This document shows, piece after piece, positions 36,244 to 48,900 of a DNA stretch of 64,000 nt (position 1 is its first letter; every line of letters starts with the position of its first letter). The DNA is from Panagrolaimus kolymaensis. Taxonomy: Eukaryota; Nematoda; Chromadorea; Rhabditida; Panagrolaimidae. The translations under genes were made by a program, and so were the position numbers. The notes beneath the pieces were generated by a model, which did not search any database, was not told where the DNA came from, and worked only from the letters and a program-made list of their open reading frames with translations. The stretch covers positions 1,426,001 to 1,490,000 of the forward strand of contig JAJQJQ010000046.1 of the NCBI GenBank assembly GCA_028622995.1, read 5' to 3'.

Positions 36244-37793
36244 CTATAAATTTTCACAATGAATCACTGGATAGCCGCCAGTGTTTGCGTCTGTTTCACC
36301 CATAATACACAGCTGAATCTAAAAATAAACATAACCATGAAAAAAGTTGTAAAAATATAAGAAAGAAGTACTAACTTTATCTATGATCGCTGAACCATAT
36401 TCAATGTTACCAAAATTTTTAAGAAGACCAGTGCCATTAACATAAACTTTTTCTTCAGATGCAAGATATCGAGTATTGAAAATTGTCATATGGAGTTTAA
36501 CCCGATCACCACGAGGCTTTTCACCTAATCCAGCTTTGACAAAAGCATTACAAATGTGATCAGCGAAAGCTTGAGTTCTGAAAAATAAACAATGTGTTAG
36601 TAAAAAAGAGCCACAGAATATCAAGTCATTTACTCATCAGAGTGAACTTTTGCATAAATAACTCTAACAGAATCGATATCTTCATCACCCATATGTGAAA
36701 GACCTTTGACAACGATGTTCAATTTTTGATATTCCTTTCTCTTCTTAAATTCAGCAACAGCAGAAGTTAAAACTTTGACAGCTTTTTGAGTATCTTTTGG
36801 AGAAAAAATCCAAAGCGGAGCAATCGTAAGATGAAGTTTGTTTGGTGGAACATATAATGTTGGATCTTTGCATGATTCCTAAAAAGGTGAAAGTAGTTAG
36901 TTAAGATAAAGCAAAAAAGTAATTTTAAACTAACATCAACTTTACTCGATGACCGAATTTCATCAATAAATGCTTCGTGTTTGGCCATAAAATTAGGCGA
37001 TTCTAATGGAATTGTAACAAAATGAGTAAATGGAAGCCTTCGACGACCTTCGAGAATAATCATTTCGATTCGATCATAACATCGTTCAACGGCTTCTCGG
37101 GATGGTGAAGCAATAACTGAAACAGAGCAGCTTTATAATTAAAATAAAAGTTTTATAAAATGACTTACTAACTGGACCATCATCTCCTCTTTTTGGAATA
37201 TCAATTTTTGCACCTGTTTCTTCTTCAATAGCTTTTTTGGTTGAACCTTTTGTGCCGATGAGTCTTCCAAGAAGGGTTTCAGGAACAAAAATACTAAAAA
37301 GAAACATTCATTTTTATATCGTCTTGCATAAAAAAAATTCTTACTCAGCCATGAAAGCTCGCTTTTTCTTCATAAAAATGATTCCATAATGATCTTCTTC
37401 TTGTGTTTGTGCTTCTTGAGGTAATTCTTCTTTTGTTACTGGTTCACTCGGTTTTGGATTTTCATCAATAATTTCATCACCAAAGTTGTCAACCTTTCCT
37501 TCTAAAAAACGACAAAATAAGTGAATGAAACAAAAAATAATATAAAAAATAAAACAGTGAACATAGAGAGTATGAAGTTTAAACTTCAAACCAGTACAGC
37601 TCTTTTGTTTAGAAAACGTCCCATTAAGGTTTAAAAGCTTACCAAAATCAACATCTTCATCATATTCATCATCATAGGTATCAGCGAGATCAAAATCACC
37701 TCTCAAATTTGAACCACGATGCATATCCATGGGAGCATTTCGACGATAAATCCTTCCATTAACTTCATAGGTTAAAGCGTTTAGGACATTCAT
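36244..37793 (-). CDS. ASCC1: ASCC1-like protein (KH domain plus 2H phosphoesterase domain)
   Basis: Exons 37793-37643, 37501-37345, 37293-37169, 37116-36935, 36878-36634, 36577-36376, 36318-36244; 378 residues. N-terminus acidic. A KH domain follows: IFVPETLLGRLIGTKGSTKK with the GxxG loop, then TGAKIDIPKRGDDGP. The C-terminal half is an AKAP7/LigT-type 2H phosphoesterase: LPFTHFVTIPLES, the two His-x-Thr motifs KLHLTIAPLW and VKLHMTIFNT, and the closing EYGSAIIDKIQLCIMGE strand. ASCC1 is a subunit of the ASC-1 complex (transcription co-activation, alkylation damage response with ALKBH3/ASCC3, ribosome rescue). Length is near human ASCC1 (about 400). Both HxT motifs are intact. Confidence 0.93.
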
Positions 37794-38094
37794 AATTGAA
37801 GGTAGTTTTTAAAAAAATGAATGAAAGTGATTTGATAATGTCAAGCTCTAAAAATTTTTTAGATACTCGAAAAAAAAAAAAACCAAAATTTTGCAACAAG
37901 GAAATTTGAACACGCGGGCTTTTAGCTAAAGCACAAATGATTGCCAAACATTGCCGCGACTTTTACTTTTTTGGAAAAACTCTTTTGAAACTTTTCCTTT
38001 CCATTTTTGCTTCGTGTTTTACAAATTTTTATAATAAAAAAAAGTCCGATTTTTAATTATCCAAACTATTTTTAGACAAGGTGATTATTAACAA

Positions 38095-41000
38095 ATGTGG
38101 ATCCTTGCTCGAAGCTTATTCCATCAACTATCGCGGGTATTGACGGAATTGGATAATGAACAACTTTGTGAAGAACTTGTGAAGAATCTAAAAGATAAAA
38201 ATACTCAACAACCTCTTCATTTTATCAAAAATCCATTAACTAATGCGGTTGGTTTTTTATATGACATTTTCTTTTTTACATTTGGGTTATTTTTAGCCGA
38301 AAAATCCTTCACAGCGATCTCTTATCTCACCTCCTGGTAAACGCGCTATTCTTTCAAATGGTCAAAAAGTTCTTGTGGATGAAATTTTAAGTAGAGAATC
38401 TGTTATTCTCAGTGATCTTTTTGATATTAATGAAATTGATGCACTTGAACTGATTCTAACTGGTTAGTTTGACCTTTAATTTATGAGTGTAACCGTTATT
38501 TTGTTACAGGAGAACTTCAAACTCGTAACTTCAATACTCTTCCTCGTGGTTTATGCGCCGTTGTTTGCTACTATGGAGCTCATCGACATTTTATTACTAT
38601 TATCAAAATGTTGTTACGTCTTAAAACTACAGCATACGAAATGATGCCTTCGGTTCTTGGCGATTTTATTGATGAAGAGATATTGAAAAATATCAACTTT
38701 TTCAAAAGAATTTTAGGTTCGCTTTTTTTACATTTCCTTCATTTTTACATGTTCGTCATTTAGATATTCTTCAACATTTCAATGCTAAATCGGAATTTGA
38801 AAAACTTGAACGACCAAATGTCAATGGCCTTGGAACTGAAGAACATCGTGGAACTTTAAACGAATGCATTGAAGACATCCAAAAGAGCTGTTATGAAATT
38901 TTGTGCATTTTTTGCCATGCTTCTCCTGTGGAACTTCATGCTGATATTTTGCATAGTTTGTTTGATGCTATGAAAGTTGTAAAGTTGCAACAAGATGCAC
39001 CACAATTGAGCGTTGCAAATTTAGCAATTTGGACTTCAATCCTGATTTTCGTTAATCCAAGCAAACTAAAGCATTGTAAGTTTTTGAAAAATTAAGATGT
39101 GAGTAGATTATTTCTCTATCCTTTTTAGGTTCAAATTTGCAACAAATTTTGGAAATCTTCAACAAGAACATCTTTGAAAATTGGGCAAATGCAGCTGCAT
39201 GTTCCTCAATAGCTTTCTGTTTTAGCATCGCTGTTAAATGTTCCAGAAATTATCCAGGAGGTATACCGTTTGAAACAAAGACAAATATCATGTAAAATTA
39301 CCTTTTTAGGCTTTCGCAATCAATTTACTCTTGAGGAATCCAAACTTCTTGACAATGCTGTTGACAATTGTGCTCTTCAGTTTATTCGTACGTGTGTCGT
39401 CAATGTTCCAAATTATGCTTCTTTCGAAGTTACTGTCGATATCGTGGATTCCTTTATCAAGAGCTTCATTTGTTATTTCCCTGAAAAGAATCAAGAATTG
39501 TTCAACGTTTGTGAAGATGAACTTCTTCGAATCACCGATGCTACTATCACTGAAGAATACACTAAGAAACCAAATGCATATTATTTGAGATTTCTAGAGT
39601 TGGTTACAGATGCTTATGCTCCTGTTTCACCTAAAATGGCTGCTTTATGTGAACAATTTACCTTGTCGAAATTTGTGAGTTTTCACCCTTTTCAAGCCAT
39701 TTTCTTACCTTTTCCTTTTTAGACTGCTCTCGTCAACTTTCTAACAACCACTCGTACCATTGCTTCACCGAGGCTTTTCGTCTACTATCTTGATATGCTA
39801 AGAACTTTTTGTAAAACTGAAAGAGTTGCAGCATTTATCTTCCATGTCTTCAATACCAATGATCAAACGTTAGCTTCATGGAATCGCTTATTCACTAGCA
39901 TGACGGGTTATCTCAACGACCTTAATGGAAGATCAAGACAGTATAGTTTTGGACCAAAGCCACCACCAAAGAGAATTGAATCTTATGAAATAACTGGGCT
40001 TTTGGCATTTCTTCGACTTGCCAAAACTGTTGCAGAACATTCGGATGATGCTCGACATGCTTTTTATGATTCTCATCGTTGGAATGCCATTGATGTTTCA
40101 ACTAGCATCCTGATTGAAGCTTTTCCTGCTGTCATTAAAGGTGAATTATACGAGTTCTTAGCATCACTTGCCATGGATGAACGAGCATCAATGAGAATTT
40201 GGAGTTCATTGATTCAAAAGAAAATATGTACTTATGATAACAAGGCCCTTTATGGAATACAGGTAAATAATTTTAAACTTTTTGTTTTTTATAGCTTGTT
40301 TATGACTGCTTATTTATACGTTAATGTCTAATTTTTGTTGAGGATTTAACCAAACCTTCAATTTTAGGAAGAATTCAATGCCGAAAAAACTATTGGAGTT
40401 TACAATTGCACCGTGGGATTCTTAAAGCTTGTAAATCAATTATTAGCACGTAAAAATATTCCTTCATCAAAAGAATTAACGCCATTTCTTCAATTTATTA
40501 CCAACTCTGTTATGGGCACTTTTACTGATGGTAAATTTACGAATGAAAATCAACTTGTAAGTTTTTGCGAGTTATTACTTATTCTTATCTTTCTTTTTTT
40601 AGTACATCATATTGACATTGTGCATCGATTCTCTTTATCAACTTCTCCGTCATTTTTATATCACGACTGAATCAATTGTTAACAATACAACTCAAGTTTA
40701 TGTTCTGGGTGAAATTCTAAATGATACACAATTAAGCAGAGTTATTTTTATGATTATAACTGAATGTTCTGATCGGATTGCAAATTATTCACCAAAGAAT
40801 GAACTTCGAGAAAACCTTGCTCTATCATGTTTACGTTTACTTACAATTGCTGTTAGTCATCGTCATTCGTTTGTTTCTGCTATACGTCGTGCTCGTATCT
40901 CAAAACTTGTTGCAACTATGGAAAAAATTTTCTTGAGCCCATTATCTCATCGTCCAAAATCAACTTATTTGAATATTCTAATGAACTTTGTGAGCAATGT

Positions 41001-44000
41001 AAGTTTAGCTTTTGTCGATAGCTTTATCGTTTATACCAACCTTTTTTAGTCTGAACATCTGATCAAACACACATTCTTTGTTGTTAAAATTCTTCGTGAA
41101 CTTAGCTCTCAACGTTCATCACTTCAACCTCAACTTGTCGCTGCTTTGTTTCCTCATAAAGAACTTTATAAAAGCGTGTTTACACGTTTAACTTCAGTTG
41201 TCGATGATGAAATCTCAATTTCTCCTAATGATGTTCCACTTTATGATCTTCCTGATATCTCTGAAAATATCAAAACTCCAAGGCTTCGCGGTGAAATTGC
41301 TAGAATAATTATTGAAGTTTTTGTTAACTCTCTTGAAGCTGACCCATCTCGAGCTAATCTTGCTTACTTATTCTGTGGTTTTGACATCGACAACATTGGT
41401 ACTACTCAAATTTCTTCCATGGATACTGTTGGTGAAGCAACAAATTGCCTTCAAAGTTTTATCAATATTTCTGAAATCTTTATTCTTCATGGTGATCCAT
41501 TTAATGCATCGTTCTCAGCTTTATTTGAACCAACTCTTCGACTGTTTCTACGAATGCTATCCTTCAAAACTGAATCCTCAACTGTTATGTTACGGTTCCT
41601 TCGAGGTCATTATGACTTGATTTATCGATTAACAACAAGTTCAACATTCCAAAAAATTGATGTCTTAGAAGCAGTTAAAGAAGCATTTGATGGTACCGCA
41701 CATTTATCAACTTTTGTGGATATCGCTCGGCCAGCATGTACTGATTCCATTTATCGACGAGCTGTTCAAGGCATCATTCTTCAATTATCTGCTGTTGAAG
41801 TAACATCTCTTCTTGGTGAAGGTCAAGTTGCTGAACCGCAAAGATTTTATGCTTCTTTATTTTCTCCTGCAATTCAACATTTAATATTACCTGATGGCGA
41901 TGAAAGTAATGGAACTCTTGCAACAATTCCTGCACAATTGAAAGAGCTTCCATTGATTTGGGCTTTATTGGAAAATAGTAAAGCTGATTGTGAACAATTG
42001 TCTTCTCCTGTTTTGCGGAAATTCGATGAAGGAAGAATTGATGCGGTTTGTTTTTTTTTTTCATCGTATAACTATTTTCATTCTTATATTTTAGATTTTG
42101 GATATTTGCTTACGTGAAAACAGTGTTGGAGTGGAACAATATGATATCCTTTATCTTCAATTTTTACTGTTTACCGAAGTTGACTCAATCGTTTCCGCTG
42201 AAGTAAAAGAAATTCAAGAGGTTTGATTCTGTTTTCGTATTTTGCAACCTTATTAAACAAATCATTTTTAGGAATGCTACATAATCATTCGTTATTGCAC
42301 CCGTTATAATGCTCGCCGTTTACTTGAAGCTGCATGTGTTCATTTACTTTCTGGATGGGTAGCTATAATGAATACATTCGCATTTTTTGCTCCTGTTAGT
42401 TTTATTGAAATTGACACTCAAAAATCTTATTTAATCGATGCATTCTTCCTTATTCTCAAATACACACGAGACATCCAAGTTAATGAAGCTGTTGCTGGAG
42501 CTATTTCAAATACTGTATATCGGTTGGTATCTTCTATTTCAAATCTCGTCGCAGTTGATGCAAATGTTAATAATCGGAAAACTCAACTAGGATTTATTTT
42601 GAAGACTCTTTTTGATTGTCTTGTTGTACCAGGTATGTCTCTTATGTTATTTGGTGTTTTATTTTATCCCTAATTTTTTTAGAATATGCAAAATGTGTTT
42701 CATTTAAACTCGATCTTTATGCTTCTATTATGAAAATATTTACTTTATGCAGTTCCAACATTGAAGATGAAAGCAAAAAAGAAGATGGACAATTAACAAT
42801 TGATTCTTTGGCATCAATTTTAAACCAGCGGAAGACAAAGGAATCACAATGGGGCTCAATCTTTTCTCAAATGTCTGAAGGTGTTATTCGCGAAATTTCT
42901 GAAGATATCAACTTTGCTCCATTTCAATTAAAGGTTGGTTTTGTCTTGATTTACTCCCATAAATTATTCTTGGAGGTCGAGAAACATAAGTTTCGACTAA
43001 AAGGTCATTCACATCATCATGTGATTCGGATTCATTTACCCGTGGAATGGCTGGCAAACCACCAATAGGAGAATGTGGGCGTTGATTCGTGATAATGCCT
43101 CCAACTCGTGTTTGAGTGGTTGCATCGGTAATTGCATTCGTTTTACGGATCTCTTGTATTACCGAGCATCGTTCCTAAAAATATTAAATTTTAAACTATT
43201 TTTCCATAACGTTTTCTTGCCTCTGCTTGAAATATTCCCAATGTTGTATACTGATAAATTTGAGGTTCGATTGCATAGCTTTGATCTTCGTCATTAAAAC
43301 TCTCCACTGTAGCAGCATTAACATCATAAATCCGATTTCTTTGTAATAGTGGCATGTAAGCGTTTCCGGGCAGCCAATATTGCTTGCTAAACTTTGTATG
43401 CAGCAAATTTATAAAAAGTGAAATGATTGAAAGGCCGCAAAGCAAATAAAAGAATAATGCCGCAAAAATTAAAGGATGATCTAAAATTACTTTTATTTTT
43501 AAGCAATTACAAATGGTACCTTACCTCCAAGATCAATTCCACCAACTCCAATAGTTGACAAAGAGTTGAAAACAAAGTAAACTAATAAGTGAACATCCAC
43601 ATGTGGATTGTAAAAATGACATAGTAAACACCCGATGCTTATCCACCCAATTAAAGCCATAACAACGACTGTTATCGGCATAAGCAATAGTCTCTCAGCT
43701 GTGCTAATACGATAGTTCCTTGTGTTATGCTTCAATTGACTATCATCTAACTTTCCTTCTGTTTCATTTTCACTTACACTTTGCAACGTGCAAAAGCGAA
43801 ACATGTGCCATATTTGAACTAAAAGTTTGCCATTTTTTATTTAGCTTTAAAAATAATTAACATACCAAAAATGATACAAGGATATGATAATGCTTTTACT
43901 AACAAATATTCAACATCCTTAATCACAATTATTGTAAATGGGATTCCAAATGTGCTAAACGCTATTGAAATAATTCTGCCTAATTTTGTTACGGGATAAA

Positions 44001-45780
44001 TATAAGAGTAGCCTATAGTTGTAATAGCAGAGAAAGCCTAAAATTTTTCCTTATTTTTTTCATTTGTAAAATTAGCATAAACATTACATAAAGTAAAGAA
44101 TTAGTAAAAGTGCATTTTAACATAGGCATAGGAGGTTTTAATCTCAGCCGCTTTTCATAACTGCTTAACTTAGAATCTAATAACTGTGACATGTACTGGG
44201 ATTTGTGATCATGAATAAAGAGCAATAATTTGCTGTTATTAAATATTTCGGGTAATAATTCATTTTTGATGAAGCTGAAACCTTCATTGAATAAACCAAT
44301 TGGTTAGAAAACCTTACCGTTGACGATTTACAATTATTTTATGCTGCCATTGATGAAAATAATTTATTGATTGAGTATTTTCAGCCCAATAAAATGCTGC
44401 TCCAAAGCATAAAATATAAATACAGTAACATGAAAGAAGAATAAAATGGCCTAAACCATATTTATGATAAGCTCGCTTTAACCATATCACAAAATTGAGC
44501 ACTTTTCTATTGTTTATCGACATGTTAAAGATTTGAGCAAACTAAAAAAATTTCATGCGCAATAAAGCTACTGACTGAAAAAAGTTTTATAAAAAAATGC
44601 AAGAAAAAAAATAAAGAGGCAGAAGAGTTGACATTTTTTTATAGTAAAAAAATTTGCCACTCTCTTGAGACCATTTTTCTTAGAATCTATGCATGCTTAA
44701 AGAATCAATTGCTTAACATTTTTTTCTTTGTTGTGTCGCAAAATAGGCGATTTGATGCTTGTTTGGAAGCAATAAATGTGTTGTCGTCTCCCATGGGAAT
44801 CTAAAAGATGCGACAAGTTCGCATTTAAGCGTGAACAAAAATGATGTATTAGATTTTTACTATTTCTTTCTTTAATAACAAAAAACAATAGTACTAAAAT
44901 TATTTTTTTCAGGTCGTTGCTGCTGCTTGTTTAACAGAAATTCTTCGAGAAGATGTGAAAGAAAATCAACATGTTGCATTACAATTTGTCAAATCAGGAA
45001 ATGTTAATAGCATTTTGAGTAATGTTCGAAGCCTCAAAATTGATTTCAATCATATCTTGGATAAAAAGAATCATGAATCAGCATCATATTTTATTACCAT
45101 TTTGGTTGGTTTTTCCTTTTAAGTTTACATTTTTTTGAAGTAAAAGTAAACATTTTTAGGCTCTTTTTACTCGTCTCGCTGCATCAAATGTTGGATGGAA
45201 TGCTCTTGTTGATTATCTTGTCCTTCCTACAATAAGTACTTTGAAATTTTGGCAAGATATTCCTCGTGGTTTCTTTACTGGAAAAGAATGGAAAGCGTCT
45301 TTGGAAACTCCTGAAGGTGCTTATGCTAAAGTTTTTGAATGTTTTATTCAATTTTGTCTTGCTATTGGATCAAATCCTTATTGGAGAACTATGACTTGTC
45401 CTGTAAGCTTTACTCTTTTTCGTGTTGCTGATTTTCTTATTCCTTTTTTTTCAGTTACTCGAAGCTATCGAAAGAAACCAAGAACTTACCAATCAACTTA
45501 TCAGAACGAAACCAACTGATTCATTAACAAAGAACATTGCTCTTCTTGTATTCTACATTCATAGTTTAGGTATGATTGTTTTTACTCTTTAAGTAACGCC
45601 TTAACTTATTTTTCTTTTTTAGATGATAATGCTAAAGAAGCAATAGAAACTACCAAATGTCTCAACGATCTTCTTTTACTTCATACTCAAGGTGCACCTA
45701 AAACAGGATTTGAATTGACGAATTTACCAACACGATCAGCTTTCAATCTTCCTCTCAATCTTTTTGCTGCTCGTTCATAG
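38095..45780 (+). CDS. npp-3: Nuclear pore scaffold nucleoporin NUP205 (NPP-3)
   Basis: Seventeen exons: 38095-38247, 38297-38462, 38510-38716, 38764-39075, 39129-39260, 39310-39674, 39723-40262, 40368-40556, 40603-40998, 41050-42045, 42095-42220, 42272-42632, 42683-42933, 44913-45104, 45160-45402, 45455-45569, 45623-45780; 1,633 residues, all phases consistent. The N-terminus matches NUP205: FIKNP, ILSDLFDINEIDALELILTG, LPRGLCAVVCYY, FNAKSEFEKLERPNVNGLGT (human has NNEFEKLQRERGLGSEKHR). NUP205 is an alpha-helical solenoid of the inner pore ring binding NUP93 and NUP35. Shorter than the human protein (about 2,000). All introns are 45-105 bases except intron 13 (42934-44912, 1,979 bases), which houses an antisense potassium-channel gene. 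TTTTTAG at 38071-38075 is a likely trans-splice site. Confidence 0.92.
42908..44523 (-). CDS. Two-pore-domain (TWK/K2P) potassium channel, nested in a NUP205 intron
   Basis: Exons 44523-44318, 44274-44088, 44037-43866, 43818-43525, 43480-43197, 43174-42908; 469 residues. Four membrane segments: FILLSCYCIYILCFGAAFYW, LGRIISIAFSTFGIPFTIIV, LLLMPITVVVMALIGWISIG, LIFAALFFYLLCGLSIISLF. Pore 1 filter is TTIGYS (G140-S142) instead of TIGYG, followed by the normal YIYPVTKLGR. Pore 2 filter is TIGVGGID (277-284) instead of TIGFGD. The first extracellular loop is about 70 residues, as in K2P channels. It lies wholly within the locus of NUP205 on the opposite strand; its last 26 coding bases (42908-42933) overlap a NUP205 exon antisense. 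Splice phases close across all six exons and no internal stops exist, so it is probably expressed. Confidence 0.88.
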
Positions 45781-45980
45781 CCGTATTTTTTCTTGTATTT
45801 ATTGATGATCTGTTGTTTTAGTTTGTTTGGATGTATTTGATAATTTTTTGATTTCTTTTTATTTATAAAAAATTTGATTGCGTTTCTTTTCGTTTTGCTT
45901 TATTGTTTTTTGGTTTTAACCATTTTCTTATCTTCCATCTTCTTTTTTAACATTATTACTTTTAAGTATTGTTGTTTTTT

Positions 45981-45983
45981 TAG
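45981..45983 (+). promoter_or_regulatory. Likely spliced-leader acceptor of SMC6
   Basis: GTTTTTTTAG directly abuts the ATG at 45984, leaving no room for a 5' UTR other than a trans-spliced leader. The NUP205 stop is 203 bases upstream, the spacing of operon partners. Confidence 0.6.
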
Positions 45984-48900
45984 ATGGAATCAGATTTGGA
46001 ATCTCCTGTTGCTTCTAGGGCTATCACTGAATCTCCGTTCAAACGTTCTTTCAATCAAAGTGTTACCGATGAAGATCTACTTGTAGCTGATGAAGCAGAA
46101 CAACCACCACGAAAACGACGTGAAAATAATGAAAATCGTAATGTGAATGTTGCTCGTGAACCTTCTTCACCTGCTGATTCCGACGATGACTTACCTTCTG
46201 CTGCAATTTCACAACGGCTTCATCATCGACGTTCTATGCTGGAAATGAGTCAAATCAGTCAAAATGTTCAAGTAATCAATATCGAAGATGTTGTAGTGGC
46301 TGGACAAGTCAAAGAAATCGAATTGGAAAATTTTATGTGTCATAAAAATTTGAAAATGAGATTTAACACTGATAAGTACAACTGCTTTTACATCGTTGGT
46401 CCAAATGGTAGTGGAAAAAGTGCTATTTTTGCTGGCTTGAACATTGGTCTTGGTGGCAAAGGACGAGCTAATAATCGTGGTAATACTCTTTCATCGTATA
46501 TCAAAGAAGGTGAACCGTAAGTTTAACTCATTTCTTTTTTCGACATTTTACCCTTTCATTATTTCAGATCAGCTAAAATTCGTGTTCATTTGTCCAATAC
46601 TGGTGATAACAAGCATCCACAGTATGATGATGAAATCATTATTGAACGAATTATTCGTCAAACAAGTACCTCTTATTCTCTCAAATCTATGGATGCTCGT
46701 GGAAAGATCACTCAAGTTAGTACTGCTAAGAAAGATCTCGACAACATTCTCAAAAGATTTTGCATTGAACTTGAAAATCCTTTATGCTGGTTATCACAAG
46801 ATCGAGCAAGAGAATTCTTACAAGAAATGAAGCCAAATAAACTTTACGAAATTTTCATGATCACATCCGAACTTTGTATTGTTAATCGCCATCATACGAC
46901 TACAGCTGAACAACTTCAAGATATGCAATTAATTTTGGATAATTGGAAAGAAAAGCAACGTGAAATGAAAGAGTAAGTTTTTAAGATTATCATAAAACAT
47001 TATTCCTTATAAAAATCGTTTTCTAGAAACTTTGAAAAATTGAAACAAATCGCTGAATCCACAGAGAAAATTGAAAAGTTTAAAAGCGATCTTTCAAAAC
47101 TTCACTGGATTTTGCTTTGGATTCCAATGAAAATGAATCATCAAAAGGTTGAAAAGATCGAACAAGCTTTGGAAAAGTTATCAAAAGATTCAGAAGATGC
47201 TCGGAAAAAAATTGATGGACGAGATGTAAGTTTGTTACTTCGATAGGTTGATTCAATACCATCTTAACCAATGCTTTCCTTATTTTAAAATCTTTCTTTT
47301 TTTAGGCTGAGTCTGCTGAACTTCGTCAAGCTATAGATGATATGGCAAAAAGACTTGATGAATTAAATCAACAAATCACCGACAATAAACTTGAAATACG
47401 TCGTTGGAAAACAATGCAAATTGACGATGGTATGAAAGTCAAGAATATTGCCACTCGAATTTCTCAATGTAAAAGAAGGATTCAATCTCAGGAAGAAGAA
47501 ATAAAGCTTGCTAATACTCAACTTGAATCTGTTCTTGGACGGTTAGTTTTTTGCTTCACTCACTGGTGATGTTATGACCTTAATGCGCTTTTTAGGGCTG
47601 ATCGAGATATTATAGGAGAAAAAGCTGACTTACAACGCAAAATAGGTGAAAAGGAAGACAGGCATCAAGAACTCAAGGAACATAAAGATGCTCTTGGTCA
47701 ACAAAGAATGGAAGTTGAAAGCAATCGTCGACAATTGGTTGAAAGCATTCAAGTAAGGTTATTTCTTTCAAAACTTGTCTTAAATTATTGTGCTTTAGGA
47801 AAATGATAACTTTGTTCGCAATTTACGAAATGAAATTTCTAAAATTGAACGACATCGACGTGAACGTGAAAGAATTGCTACCGATCAAATGGCTCGTTTT
47901 GGACCTGATACAACTAATATCCTCAAATCTCTTGATGATTATGCTTCTAAGTTTACTAAAAAGCCTATTGGACCTGTAGGAATGTTCATCAAATGTAATG
48001 ATATTCGATGGAATAATGCTGTGGAATACCTTTGCCGTAATAACCTTGGATATTATCTTTGTGATAATGCACAGGATCGTCGAACATTTGAAAATATGCT
48101 TAAACATCTCAAAATTGCACCAGTTTCGGTTGCAACTGTAAAATTCTCTGGTCAAAAGTATAACACTTCTCGCGATGAACCCGATCGTAATTTTTTAACT
48201 GTTGCTCGTGCAACAACAATCAAAGATGCAACCGTTTTCAATTACTTGGTTGACGTTCATCATATTGAAACTGTTATCTTATTCGAAAGAGATGATGAAG
48301 CACGTGAAATAATGAGCCGTAATGTGAGTTTATCATTCCATAATATTCATCCATAATCGTTTATATTTTAGCCTCCACACCATGTTTTCAAAGCGTATAC
48401 AGAAAGTTGTGGTGAAGTTTTCCCATCTAAACCTGATCGTCCATATCGATATTATGCAGGCAAAGGTTATCGTGCTCGTGTTCTTGGTGATGCTCATGAT
48501 GGTAACGACGACTATGGTGAACAACGAATTCGAGATTATCAAAGGCAAATAGCTGAAGTGGAAAAACAAAAAGAAGGAATTCGTCGTGAAGAAGCTGAAA
48601 TTAAAGAAAAACAAAACGCTATCTTGAAAGAAATCCAAAATAACGCCCTCGAATGTAATATTATTGAAAAAGAAATCTCTAATTTTGAATCTGAAGTTCG
48701 TAAATTGGAAAGTATTGCATCTCGTGAAACTTTGATCAATTCTTCAGTGAGTTTTATTGTTTCGTTTATAAGTTTTAAAGTTAAAGTGACTTTTTAGAAA
48801 GAAGCTAACGCCGAATTAAAACGAACTCTACAAACTCATATTGCATCTTTAGAACAAGCTGAAGAAGAACAGCGTGCTTGTACTCGAGATTTCGAAGAAA

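Noticed and set aside
41774..42064. Antisense Gln/Lys-rich ORF over NUP205 exon 10
   Set aside because: Reverse-strand reading of NUP205 codons; unlike the K2P gene it has no exon structure.
47823..48155. Antisense ORFs across SMC6 (also 49000-49320)
   Set aside because: Shadows of long coding exons; no own splice or family signals.
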